From BP-464 sp963825415 (GTDB taxonomy: Bacteria > Actinomycetota > Thermoleophilia > Solirubrobacterales > Solirubrobacteraceae): 64,000 nucleotides of DNA. Numbering within the stretch: the stretch's first letter is position 1; each line of letters opens with the position of its first letter. Below the pieces are notes generated by a model. It did not search any database, was not told the origin of the DNA, and worked only from the letters and a program-made list of their open reading frames with translations. Below, piece by piece: positions 26,610 to 36,192 of the stretch. A program made the position numbers and the translations under genes. Location: the NCBI GenBank assembly GCA_963825415.1, contig CAWGTD010000006.1, positions 248,001 through 312,000 of the forward strand, written 5' to 3'.

Positions 26610-29108
26610 CAGAGCTCCTCCACCTGGCGGCGAAGGGAAGCGAGCTTGTCGCGCTCGGCCTGCACGACCTCGGGTGGCGCCTTGGCCACGAAACCCTGGT
26701 TGGCGAGCTTGGCCTCGGCGCGATCGATCTCGGCCTGCAGCCGCGCCTGCTCTTCGGCCCGGCGGCGGTCGAGCTCGGCGTGGTCGACGGCCTGCGCGGC
26801 GATCGCCACGCCGCCCACGATCACGGCGTCGGCGCCGGGGTCGCCCCACTCCAGGCGCGCCAGACGCCCGACTGCCTCGCGCAGATCTCCGAACCCGTCG
26901 GTGCGGGCGACCAGCCGCTCGCCGGGAGCCACGCCCGCCGCCTCGCGCCACGCGCGCACCGCGCGCACGGTCTCGATCAGGGCGCCCACCTGCACCTCGG
27001 CGTCGGCGTCGAGCAGCTCGCCGGTCGGCTCGGCGCGACGCGCCTGTGCCAGCAAACCGTCCGTCCCTGGGATATGGGCCCAGATCTCCTCGGTCACGAA
27101 CGGGATCACGGGATGGCCGAGCGCCAGCGTCTCGCGCAGCACGTGGAGCATCGTCGAGGAGAGCGCGTCGTCGAAGTCCCGGCCCTTGACGAGCTCGAGG
27201 TACCAGTCGCACAGCTCGCCGTAGACGTAGTCGTAGAGGCCGAGCGAGAGCTTGGCGAAGTCGAAAGCGCCCAGCCGCTGCGCGGCGTCGATCTTGGCCC
27301 GCTGCAACCGCGAGAGGATCCAGCGGTCCTCGACCGTCTGCGGCCGCGGCGCCGCCTCGACGTCGCCGCCGACGTTGAGCAACACGAACCGCGAGGCGTT
27401 GAACAGCTTGTTGGCCAGCGCCTGGCCCTGGCGGACCTTCTCGGCGCTGTAGCGCACGTCCTGGGTCGAGGACATCGCCAGCAGCCCGAAGCGGACCGCG
27501 TCGGCGCCGTGGCGGTCGATCTCCTCCAGCGGGTCGATGCCGGTACCCAGCGACTTGCTCATCCGCCGGCCGTCGGGCGCCTGGATCACCGAGTGGACGT
27601 AGACGTGCTCGAACGGCACGTCGTCGGCGAAGCGCAGGCCCATCATCACCATGCGCGCCACCCACAGGAACAGGATGTCGCGCGCGGTCAGCAGGACGTC
27701 CGTCGGATAGAACGCGCGCAGCTGCGGCGTGTCCTCGGGCCAGCCGAGCGTGGCGAACGGCCACAGCGAGCTGGAGAACCAGGTGTCGAGGACGTCAGGG
27801 TCGCGCTCCCAGCCGTCGCCCTCGGGCGACTCGATGCCGACGTAGGTCTCGTCGCCGCGGTACCAGACCGGCAGCTGATGGCCCCACCACAGCTGGCGGC
27901 TGATGCACCACGGCCGGATCGCGGCCAGCCACTCGAGGTAGCGCCGACTCTGGGACTCGGGGTGGATCTGCACGCGCCCATCGCGGACGACCTCCATCGC
28001 CGGGGCGGCGAGGTCGTCCATCCGCATGAACCACTGCAGCGAGATCAGCGGCTCGATCCGCTTCCCCGACCGGTGCGAGTAGGGGACCGTGTGAACGTGC
28101 TCCTCGCGCGCGACGATCCGACCTTCGGCCTCCAGGGCCTCGATCACCGCCGCGCTGGGCCTCCTCGGTGGTCAGGCCGGCGAAGCGCCCGGCCGCCTCG
28201 GTCGTCAGGCCGTCCTCGCCGATCACCGAGACCTCCTCGAGCCCGTGCTTGCGGCCGATCTCGAAGTCGTTGGGGTCGTGGCCCGGCGTGATCTTCAGCA
28301 TTCCGCTGCCGAACTCCGGGTCGACGTACTCGTCGGCGATGATCGGCAGCTCGCGGCCGACCAGCGGCAGCGTCACGGTGGTCCCGATCAGGTGGCGGTG
28401 GCGCTCGTCGTCGGGGTGCACCGCGACCGCCGTGTCGGCGAGCATCGTCTCGGGCCGCACGGTGGCGACGACCACGTCGTCGCCGTAGCGGATGTGGAAC
28501 AGCGTGTCGACCACGCCCTCGCGCTGCTCGACCTCCAGGTCTGAGATCGCCGAGCCCGAGCCCGGGTCCCAGTTGACCATGTAGTAGTCGCGGTAGATCA
28601 GCCCCTGCTCGTAGAGCTCGACGAAGACCTTCTGGACCGCGCGGACGTAGGCCTCGTCCATGGTGAAGCGCTCGTCGTCGTAGTCGCACGTCGCGCCGAG
28701 GCGCTTGTACTGCTCGACGATCGTGCCGCCGTACTGCTTGCGCCAGGCCCACACGCGCTCGACGAACGCATCGCGGCCGAGCTCCTCGCGGCTGGTTCCC
28801 TCCGCGCGCAACTGCTTCTCGACCTGCGCCTGGGTGGCGATCCCGGCGTGGTCGGTGCCGAGGATCCACTTCGCGCGGCGACCTTCGCCGCGCGCCCAGC
28901 GCACGAGGCAGTCCTGGATCGCGCCGTTGAGCGCATGGCCCATGTGCAGCGCGCCCGTGACGTTCGGCGGCGGGATCGCGATCGAGTAGTTCTCGGCCGG
29001 CGTGCCCTCGGGTTCGGGGTGGTGCAACCCGGATTCCAGCCAGCGCTTGACGATCCGAGGTTCGACCTCGGCAGGCTCGAAGCGGGTGCGGTCCTCCAAC
29101 GCGGCCAC
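26609..29108 (-). CDS. valS: Valyl-tRNA synthetase (frameshifted as read)
   Basis: About 833 residues when restored, from an ATG at 29108. The N-terminal frame has the HIGH-type motif GALHMGHALN and the editing-domain block ATVRPETMLADTAVAV; the C-terminal frame has the KMSKS-type loop RRMSKSLGTGIDP, the anticodon-binding domain and the C-terminal coiled-coil arm (ERDKLASLRRQVEEL). Removing one base in the three-G run at 28157-28159 joins GLTTEE to ASAAVIEALEAEG. It charges tRNA-Val and proofreads threonine. Confidence 0.95.
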
Positions 29109-29135
29109 GCCGAGCGCAGTCTAGGAAGGGCCGGC

Positions 29136-29399
29136 TCAGCGCTTGCGACGCACGCGGCCCCCGTACGGCAGGAGGTCGCGGCCCAACTTGGCGAGCTCCA
29201 GCCGCCGGCCGATGGCACGCAGGTCGGCCTTCTCCTTCAGCGTGAGCTTGCGGACGTCGCCCTTGGTGCGCTTGAGGATCGCCGCGACGCGCTTGCGGTC
29301 CTTCTCGGAGACCCGCTCGGAGAAGTGCGACCACGTCGTGCGTCCTGCGTCGAAGACCGCGAGCCATGAGAACGCGCGTAGGCGAGCGAGGCGGGGCAT
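29136..29399 (-). CDS. Small basic hypothetical protein
   Basis: 87 residues, rich in Lys and Arg (for example RKRVAAILKRTKGDVRKL and GGRVRRKR at the end), predicted mostly helical. No family is recognised; the composition suggests nucleic-acid binding or a ribosome-associated role. It is transcribed divergently from the XRE gene, across an AT-rich spacer. Confidence 0.6.
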   Translation of the reverse strand: MPRLARLRAFSWLAVFDAGRTTWSHFSERVSEKDRKRVAAILKRTKGDVRKLTLKEKADLRAIGRRLELAKLGRDLLPYGGRVRRKR

Positions 29400-29412
29400 G
29401 GCGAAAGCCTAG

Positions 29413-29438
29413 TAGATATCTAATAGGTTATGTATAAC
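29413..29438. promoter_or_regulatory. AT-rich palindromes in divergent promoter region
   Basis: A perfect 10-bp palindrome TAGATATCTA (29413-29422) and a 12-bp inverted repeat GTTAT-GT-ATAAC (29427-29438) lie in the only AT-rich patch of this area. TATAAC at 29433-29438 could serve as a -10 box for the XRE gene. The arrangement fits autoregulation by an XRE-type repressor. Confidence 0.5.
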
Positions 29439-29459
29439 TTATCTGGTTATTCTCCTGGC

Positions 29460-29795
29460 ATGGCTCCCCACGAACTCGTGCGTGACTTGCGACAGGCGGC
29501 CGGACTCACCCAAGCCGAGCTCGCCGATCGTCTGGGCATGTCCCAGCCGGCGATCGCGAAGCTCGAGCGCGAAGGTGCGAACCCGACGGTCCGCACGCTG
29601 GACCGCGTGGTCCGCGCCACGGGTTACCAGCTCCAGCTGATCCCGTCGGCGTGGAGCGACACCGTCGACGAGAGCATGATCCGTGCCGACCTCAAGCAGG
29701 CGCCGGGCGAACGGATCCTCTCGTCGAAGCGGCTCTTCTCGATGAGCCGCAACTTCGCGGCGGGAGGCGCTCGGGCTCGTGGCGAGCTGGCCTGA
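29460..29795 (+). CDS. XRE-family HTH protein, likely antitoxin
   Basis: 111 residues from an ATG at 29460; an ATG at 29430 is possible but would overlap the putative operator. The helix-turn-helix is LRQAAGLTQAELADRLGMSQPAIAKLE (core LTQAELADRLGMSQ, about residues 15-40), followed by NPTVRTLDRVVRATGYQLQL, the pattern of HTH_3 proteins that accompany nucleotidyltransferase toxins. Its 3' end overlaps the next gene by 17 bases. Confidence 0.85.
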   Translation: MAPHELVRDLRQAAGLTQAELADRLGMSQPAIAKLEREGANPTVRTLDRVVRATGYQLQLIPSAWSDTVDESMIRADLKQAPGERILSSKRLFSMSRNFAAGGARARGELA

Positions 29796-30306
29796 TCGCT
29801 TCGAGCCCGACCAAATCGTTGCGCGCCTCGTCGGCGGCGAGGTCGACTTCGTCGTCGTCGGCGGGATCGCGGTCGATCGCGCACGGCTACGTGAGGCTGA
29901 CCTGCGATCTCGACATCACCTACTCGCTCTCCAGCGAGAACCTCGACCGGCTCGGCGACGTCCTCGTCGGGCTCAACGCATACCTGCGCGGCGTGAAGGA
30001 CGGCATCCCGTTCGTCCCCGACGGCCGCACACTGCGCCGGACGCGCATCCTGACCCTCGACACCGAACTCGGGTGGTTCGACCTGATCGGCCGAGCCCGC
30101 CGGGCTCCGCCGCTACCCCGAGCTCGAGGCCGCGGCAGTAACGATCGAGGTCGCAGGCGTTCGAAGCGACCGATCGCATCGGTGGCACACCTGCTGGCGA
30201 TGAAGCGCGCCGCCAACCGCGGGCAAGACGGTGTGGACGTCGCCGCCTCGGGTCCATCGCCCGCATGACCCGCAGGCACCCCGCGGCTCGCGCGGCCGAT
30301 AGCTAG
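29779..30306 (+). pseudogene. Broken nucleotidyltransferase-family (MNT/AbiEii-like) gene
   Basis: From a GTG at 29779 the frame reads DFVVVGGIAV, then is shifted; fragments in other frames give AHGYVRLTCDLDITYS, GWFDLIGRA, RRYPELEAAAVTIEVAGVRSD and IASVAHLLAMKRAANRGQDG. Assembled, these form a nucleotidyltransferase-fold protein with the GG...DLD core. Four indels are needed (extra base near 29875 and 30096-30098, missing base near 30172 and 30246). The restored gene would end at 30306. It pairs with the XRE gene as a toxin-antitoxin module or AbiE-like system. True decay and sequencing error are both possible. Confidence 0.65.
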
Positions 30307-31262
30307 ACCGGGCTGGTGCTGCCCGGCGAGACGGCCTGGCGCGCGGTGGCCGCGTCACGCCGCCCGGCGGCGATCATCGCCGTCACCGCCTTCAGCCGGC
30401 GGGGGTTGTTCGCCTTCTTCAGCGCGATGTCGCTCTTGTCGTAGGCGTCGAGCGCGCGCTCGTAGGCGGAGCGGGCAGCGGGCGCCACGTCGGGCATCGA
30501 CGTCGGGACGTCGAGGTCGACGATGTCGTCGCCGAGGGCCGCCCGCTGCTCGTTGGCCGCGGCGAGGTCGTCGGCGAACGTCTCGGCGTCCTCGGCGCGC
30601 CGGCGCCGGCCGCGCAGCCAGAGGCGCAGGGCGATGAAGACGAACGGCGCGAGCGTGCCGAGGATGATCAGCACGACGGTGAACTTGATCGTGTCGTTGA
30701 CGTCCTTGACGATCTTGTTCGCGTCGGGGAAGCCATCCGGCAGCGACGTCGTCGGCGCGCCGGCGCCCGCACCCCCCACGTCACCCGACGGCCCCGGGTC
30801 GACATCCGTCAGCGCCTCGACCGAATGACGCAGCTTCGCCTCCAGCGAGCCGCCGCGGTCGAACGCGCGCTGCACCCCGGTCGCCGCCGCCGTGGCGTGA
30901 TCGTGGCTGGTGATCACGTGCGCGTTGCCGTCGGCCACCACCAGCAGAGCGCCCTTCGCCCGCAGCTCCTCGTCGATTCCCCTGGCGAACGCCGCCACGC
31001 CACCCGCCTCGGCCGCCCACCCCCGCGGCACGACCGCGATGTGGATGCGGCCGAGGTCCTTGCGAAGGATCAACAGCCGGATGCGGCCCGCGGCAGGTGA
31101 ATCGAGTCGCTCCGAGCGCGCCGGCGCGACGTAGACCGGGTCGCTCTGCAACGCGGCGGCCACGTCGCCGGCGCGGCCGCTGTCGGCAACCGCCGCGGCG
31201 GGAAGCGCCGCCGCGAGCGCCGCCACGAGCACGACCGGCACGACGCGATAGGCCCTTGTCAC
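30303..31262 (-). CDS. Exported, membrane-anchored protein of unknown function (TPM-like)
   Basis: 319 residues with a signal peptide (to about residue 26, AVADSG). Residues 40-155 form an alpha/beta domain with strands LLILRKDLGRIHIAVV and GALLVVADGNAHVIT, suggestive of the TPM-type fold. A membrane helix at about 190-212 is followed by a basic stop-transfer (RLWLRGRRRR) and a cytoplasmic helical tail. Function unknown; this layout is typical of actinobacterial surface proteins. Confidence 0.7.
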   Translation of the reverse strand: MTRAYRVVPVVLVAALAAALPAAAVADSGRAGDVAAALQSDPVYVAPARSERLDSPAAGRIRLLILRKDLGRIHIAVVPRGWAAEAGGVAAFARGIDEELRAKGALLVVADGNAHVITSHDHATAAATGVQRAFDRGGSLEAKLRHSVEALTDVDPGPSGDVGGAGAGAPTTSLPDGFPDANKIVKDVNDTIKFTVVLIILGTLAPFVFIALRLWLRGRRRRAEDAETFADDLAAANEQRAALGDDIVDLDVPTSMPDVAPAARSAYERALDAYDKSDIALKKANNPRRLKAVTAMIAAGRRDAATARQAVSPGSTSPV

Positions 31263-31291
31263 GGGGCAAGCCTAACCGGCGCTGTCCAGCG

Positions 31292-32572
<1,281 letters not shown>

Positions 32573-32608
32573 TCTCTCGCTCTCTCCCTAGTACCGCGAT
32601 ACCCGAAG

Positions 32609-33193
32609 CTAGTGCTCCGAGATCACGCGGTCAATGATGCCGTACTTCACTGCCTCTTCGGAGGACATGAAGTAGTCGCGCTCGGTGTCGGTGCGGACCT
32701 TGTCGTAGTCCTGACCAGTGTGCTTGGCGATGATCTTGTCCAGGCGCTGGCGGATGTCGATGATCTCTCGCGCGTGGATCTCGATGTCGGTCGCCTGGCC
32801 CTGGAAGCCGGAGGAGACCTGGTGGATCAGGATCTTCGCGTTGGGCAGCGCCATGCGCTTGCCGTGCGCCCCGCCCGAGAGCAGCAGCGCGCCCATGCTC
32901 ATCGCGATCCCGACGCAGATCGTCTGCACGTCGGGCTTGATGAACTGCATGGTGTCGTAGATGGCCAGCCCCGCGTAGACGCTGCCGCCCGGCGAGTTGA
33001 TGTAGATCGAGATGTCCTTGTCGGGATCCTCGCTCTCGAGGTGCAGCAGCTGCGCGACGATCAGGTTTGCGATCTGGTCGTCGACCGGCGTCCCCAGGAA
33101 CACGATCCGCTCGTTGAGCAGGCGCGAGTAGATGTCGAACGCACGCTCTCCGCGAGACGTCTGCTCGACGACCATGGGGACAAGGGGGCTCAT
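32609..33193 (-). CDS. clpP: ATP-dependent Clp protease proteolytic subunit
   Basis: 194 residues. Catalytic triad: Ser in GIAMSMGALLLSGG, His in ILIHQVSSGFQG, and the Asp further on in the TGQDYDKVRTDTERDYFM region. It forms the barrel protease with ClpX. Only one clpP copy is present here, whereas many actinobacteria have a clpP1-clpP2 pair; a second copy may be elsewhere. Confidence 0.97.
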   Translation of the reverse strand: MSPLVPMVVEQTSRGERAFDIYSRLLNERIVFLGTPVDDQIANLIVAQLLHLESEDPDKDISIYINSPGGSVYAGLAIYDTMQFIKPDVQTICVGIAMSMGALLLSGGAHGKRMALPNAKILIHQVSSGFQGQATDIEIHAREIIDIRQRLDKIIAKHTGQDYDKVRTDTERDYFMSSEEAVKYGIIDRVISEH

Positions 33194-33238
33194 CGGTCCT
33201 CGCTTCTTCTCGCTGGGGGCGGCGGTTCCTGCCGGAGG

Positions 33239-33261
33239 CTGAGGCTAGCAACGGGCCTCAG
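33239..33261 (-). terminator. Hairpin between tig and clpP
   Basis: A perfect 7-bp stem (CTGAGGC / GCCTCAG) with a 9-base loop lies in the 96-base gap between tig and clpP. There is no T-tract, so it may be a weak terminator or attenuator separating tig from clpP-clpX. Confidence 0.35.
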
Positions 33262-33289
33262 TCGGCTCGCCACCTCCCGGACACACTCG

Positions 33290-34630
33290 TCAGCCCTTGT
33301 CAGGCGTCCAGATCTTCTCGCGCGCAGCGGCCCGCCCGGCATCGATCGGCTTGGCGTGTTCGACGATGAAGTCGAGCGCCGCGCGCTGCGCGAGGTCGGC
33401 GCGCACGTCGTCGAGCCGGCCCGCCTGCTCGAGGCGTTCGCGCAGCTGCTCGGGCGTGGTGTTCTCGCGCGTGGCGGACGCCTGCAGCGCGTCGAGGATG
33501 TCGCCGTCCGACGGCGCGATGTCCTCGGCCTCGACCAGGGCGGCCAGCACGGCCTCGCGCTTGAGGCCCTGCTCGGCCTCGGGCGCCGCCTCGGCCAGCA
33601 TCTCCTCCTCGGTCTTGCCCGAGATCTGCACGTAGGCCTCCTTGGAGATGCCCTGGTGGGCCAGCGAGTGCGTCAGGCGATCCCACAGCTCACGCGCGCG
33701 CGCCTGCACGAGCGCGTCGGGCACGTCTACGGTGGCGTTGGCGACGGCGGCGTCGAGCACGCCCTCGCGGTACTCGGACTCGATGCGGCGCTCCTCGGCC
33801 TCGCGCAGCTTGGACTCGACGTCCTCGCGCAGCTCGGCGAGCGAGTCGAAGCCGGCGGCCTCGAGTGCGAACTCGTCATCGAGCTCGGGCAGCTTCTTGC
33901 GCTTGACCTCCTTGACGGTCACGGCGAACTCGGCGTCCTTGGTGGCGAGGTGCTCCGCGCCGTAGTCGTCGGGGAAGCGGACCTTCACCGTGCGCTCGTC
34001 GCCCGCCGCCGCGCCTTCGAGCTGGTCCTCGAAGCCGGGGATCAGCCGGCCGGCGCCGAGCTCGACCATCTGGTCGCGGCCCTCGCCGCCGTCGAACGGC
34101 TCGCCGTCGATCGCGCCCAGGTAGTCCATGACGATGTAGTCACCGCGCGCCGCCGCCTCCTCGACCGTGTCGAGGCGCGCCGAGCGCTCACGCAGCGCCT
34201 CGAGCTCGGCGTCGATCGCCTCGTCGGCGGGCTCCGGTTCGGGGCGGCCCACCTCGAGGCCCTTGTAGTCGCCGAGCTTCGCCGTCGGCCGCACGCCGAT
34301 CTCGAACTTGAACCGCAGCGGCTCGCCCTGGGGAGGCAGGTCGGACAAGTCGAGCTCGGGATCGCCGATCGGATGGATCCCGGCCTCGTCGATAGCGTCG
34401 ATGTACCAGCGCCCGAGCGAGGCGCGGACCGCTTCGTCGAGAACGACCTCGCGACCGAAGCGCTTGATCACGACCGGCGGCGGCACCTTGCCGCGCCGGA
34501 ACCCGGGCATCCTGAGGTCCTTGCCGAGCGTCTGGGCCGCCTTCTGAAGCGACCGCTCGACCTCCTCGGCGGGGACCTCCGCCTCCACGCGTACGCGCGA
34601 CTCGGGCAGGTCGGTGACGGTCGTCTTCAT
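33290..34630 (-). CDS. tig: Trigger factor
   Basis: 446 residues from an ATG at 34630. The ribosome-binding domain includes the signature MPGFRRGKVPPPVV, followed by a PPIase domain (YIVMDYLGAIDGEPFDGGEG) and a helical C-terminal chaperone domain. It binds nascent chains at the ribosome exit. The order tig-clpP-clpX is the classical one. Confidence 0.97.
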   Translation of the reverse strand: MKTTVTDLPESRVRVEAEVPAEEVERSLQKAAQTLGKDLRMPGFRRGKVPPPVVIKRFGREVVLDEAVRASLGRWYIDAIDEAGIHPIGDPELDLSDLPPQGEPLRFKFEIGVRPTAKLGDYKGLEVGRPEPEPADEAIDAELEALRERSARLDTVEEAAARGDYIVMDYLGAIDGEPFDGGEGRDQMVELGAGRLIPGFEDQLEGAAAGDERTVKVRFPDDYGAEHLATKDAEFAVTVKEVKRKKLPELDDEFALEAAGFDSLAELREDVESKLREAEERRIESEYREGVLDAAVANATVDVPDALVQARARELWDRLTHSLAHQGISKEAYVQISGKTEEEMLAEAAPEAEQGLKREAVLAALVEAEDIAPSDGDILDALQASATRENTTPEQLRERLEQAGRLDDVRADLAQRAALDFIVEHAKPIDAGRAAAREKIWTPDKG

Positions 34631-34657
34631 GCGGGCGAGGACGATACCGTCGGCCGC

Positions 34658-34795
34658 GTGGGCAGCCGCCGGAGGACTTTTGCAGCGTGGCTCTACACCG
34701 GCCCGGTCGGGCACCTCTACGCGGGGCTGGCCGACTGGGTGACGCTGCTGACGCGCTACTGGTGGGCGCGCCTGCGCGGGCGGCCGATCGAATGA
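34658..34795 (+). CDS. 45-residue small protein, divergent from tig
   Basis: From a GTG at 34658, 27 bases from the tig start: an aromatic-rich sequence WLYTGPVGHLYAGLADWVTL followed by a Trp-Trp pair in RYWWARLRGRPIE. Amphipathic helix content suggests membrane association. I believe similar short proteins occur next to tig in related bacteria, but cannot confirm here. No ribosome site of note. Confidence 0.5.
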   Translation: MGSRRRTFAAWLYTGPVGHLYAGLADWVTLLTRYWWARLRGRPIE

Positions 34796-34826
34796 CCGGC
34801 CGCCCACGCGCCGTCCGTGGCCTGAC

Positions 34827-35624
34827 CTAGCAGGTTCCGGAGAGGTGGAACGCCAGGTCGGCGAGCGCCGGCGAGCTGCCGGTGCCGGGCGAGGGCACGG
34901 CCTCGAGCGCGTAGGTCCGCACCCGAACAGTCGTCGTCTTCTTGTCGGCCGCGAGCGTGGTGTTGATCGACACCGTCCCGGGGTTGTCGCTCTCCAACGC
35001 CGTGGTGAACGCGCAGCTCGACCGGTCGCCGTCGAACGTCACCGTGCGGTCGCCCGCGCCGTTGCGGACGATCGGGTTGAGGGCCACAAGCCCGCGCGAT
35101 GCGTCAACCGAGCCGTTGGACGCGACCTTGGCGAACGGGTCGGCGACCTGCGACGGGCTCTGTGCCGCCTTGATGATGTCGGTGGCGCTCATGTTGTCGA
35201 CGCGGTCGGCGTTCAGGCCCGTGGCCACGCCGGTCGCGTCGGTCGTGAACGGCCGCGCGTTGTCGCCGCCGACCGCGCCGATGAACCCGGCCTGGTCGCC
35301 GCCGGTCACCAACTCGAACGCCAGTCCCTTGGCGAGATTGGTGGCGCGCAGACACGGCTCGTTGCCCTTCGCCGTGCCGCCCGCGCCGGACCGGCAGCCA
35401 TAGATGGCGCCGCCGCCGTTGTCGGATTTGTTGGACTGGCGGGTGCCGTAGGTGGAGGTGTCGGCGATGACCTGGGTCTCGCGCGTCAGGGCACGCGAGG
35501 GGTCAGAACCGGGGTTGCGCGCGCCGCCGCGCAGGAAGCCGCCCTCGCCGGCGGCGAAGGCGAACGGCGCGACCATGACCGCGAGGATCGTGGCGCTGAT
35601 CAGGATGTGGGTTCGTTTGCTCAT
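34827..35624 (-). CDS. Exported protein of unknown function
   Basis: 265 residues with a signal peptide (basic start KRTHILIS, hydrophobic core to AFA at about 24). The mature part is Gly/Thr/Asn-rich, with TRETQVIADTSTYGTRQSNKSDN and NADRVDNMSATDIIKAAQ, and two Cys near CRSG and CLRATN. The layout resembles exported proteins common in Thermoleophilia; function unknown. Confidence 0.7.
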   Translation of the reverse strand: MSKRTHILISATILAVMVAPFAFAAGEGGFLRGGARNPGSDPSRALTRETQVIADTSTYGTRQSNKSDNGGGAIYGCRSGAGGTAKGNEPCLRATNLAKGLAFELVTGGDQAGFIGAVGGDNARPFTTDATGVATGLNADRVDNMSATDIIKAAQSPSQVADPFAKVASNGSVDASRGLVALNPIVRNGAGDRTVTFDGDRSSCAFTTALESDNPGTVSINTTLAADKKTTTVRVRTYALEAVPSPGTGSSPALADLAFHLSGTC

Positions 35625-35679
35625 GCAGACAGCAACCCACCCGTCGCGGGGTCGATGTGGAGGTGTCCGCAGTCGGACG

Positions 35680-36192
35680 TCAGTGAACGTGGCCGCCGGC
35701 CACCAGCGCCAGCGAGCTCATCAGCAAGAGCCCCAGCGCCACCACAGCCACGACGTTCTCGACACGGCGCTCCCAGGGCCGAGCCGACGTGGCGCGTATG
35801 CGCCAGAACACCATTGCGGCGAGCGCGATCTCGTCGGCCGAGGCGAGCGAGTCGAGCAGACCGATCGCCTCGGGGCGCCAGGGGCTCGGCCCGATCGGCA
35901 GGCCTGCGGTACGTGAGACCGTCCACAGCGCAACCACCACGAGGCTCCCGATCGCACCCCACAGCAGTAGGCGTCGCGACGGCGCTCGATAGAGCGCCAC
36001 GCCCCACGCGAACTGCGCGACGGCGAGCACCTCGAAGAACACGGCAAAGAGGACGAACTCGTCGAGATGCGACACGGCGGCGGCGACGTGGATGACGCCC
36101 GCGCCCCAGGCGAGCGCGCATGCGAGGAACAGCCGGTCGTCGAGCTGGCGCGTGCCGGACTCGATAGCCGGCGCGGTGGCGGTGTCAAGCAC
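35680..36192 (-). CDS. Integral membrane protein
   Basis: About 170 residues from a GTG at 36192 that overlaps the end of the GGDEF-EAL gene. Four to five hydrophobic helices (for example LFLACALAWGAGVIHVAAAV and FVLFAVFFEVLAVAQFAWGV cores) with histidines in the first helix. Similar small helical proteins accompany copper or redox systems, but no family is assigned. The long upstream extension of the frame is antisense to the preceding gene and is not coding. Confidence 0.6.
   Translation of the reverse strand: MLDTATAPAIESGTRQLDDRLFLACALAWGAGVIHVAAAVSHLDEFVLFAVFFEVLAVAQFAWGVALYRAPSRRLLLWGAIGSLVVVALWTVSRTAGLPIGPSPWRPEAIGLLDSLASADEIALAAMVFWRIRATSARPWERRVENVVAVVALGLLLMSSLALVAGGHVH

Noticed and set aside
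32612..34795. A 727-residue plus-strand frame covering clpP and tig
   Set aside because: Antisense shadow of two well-defined genes; only its last 45 codons, outside them, are kept as a possible small protein.
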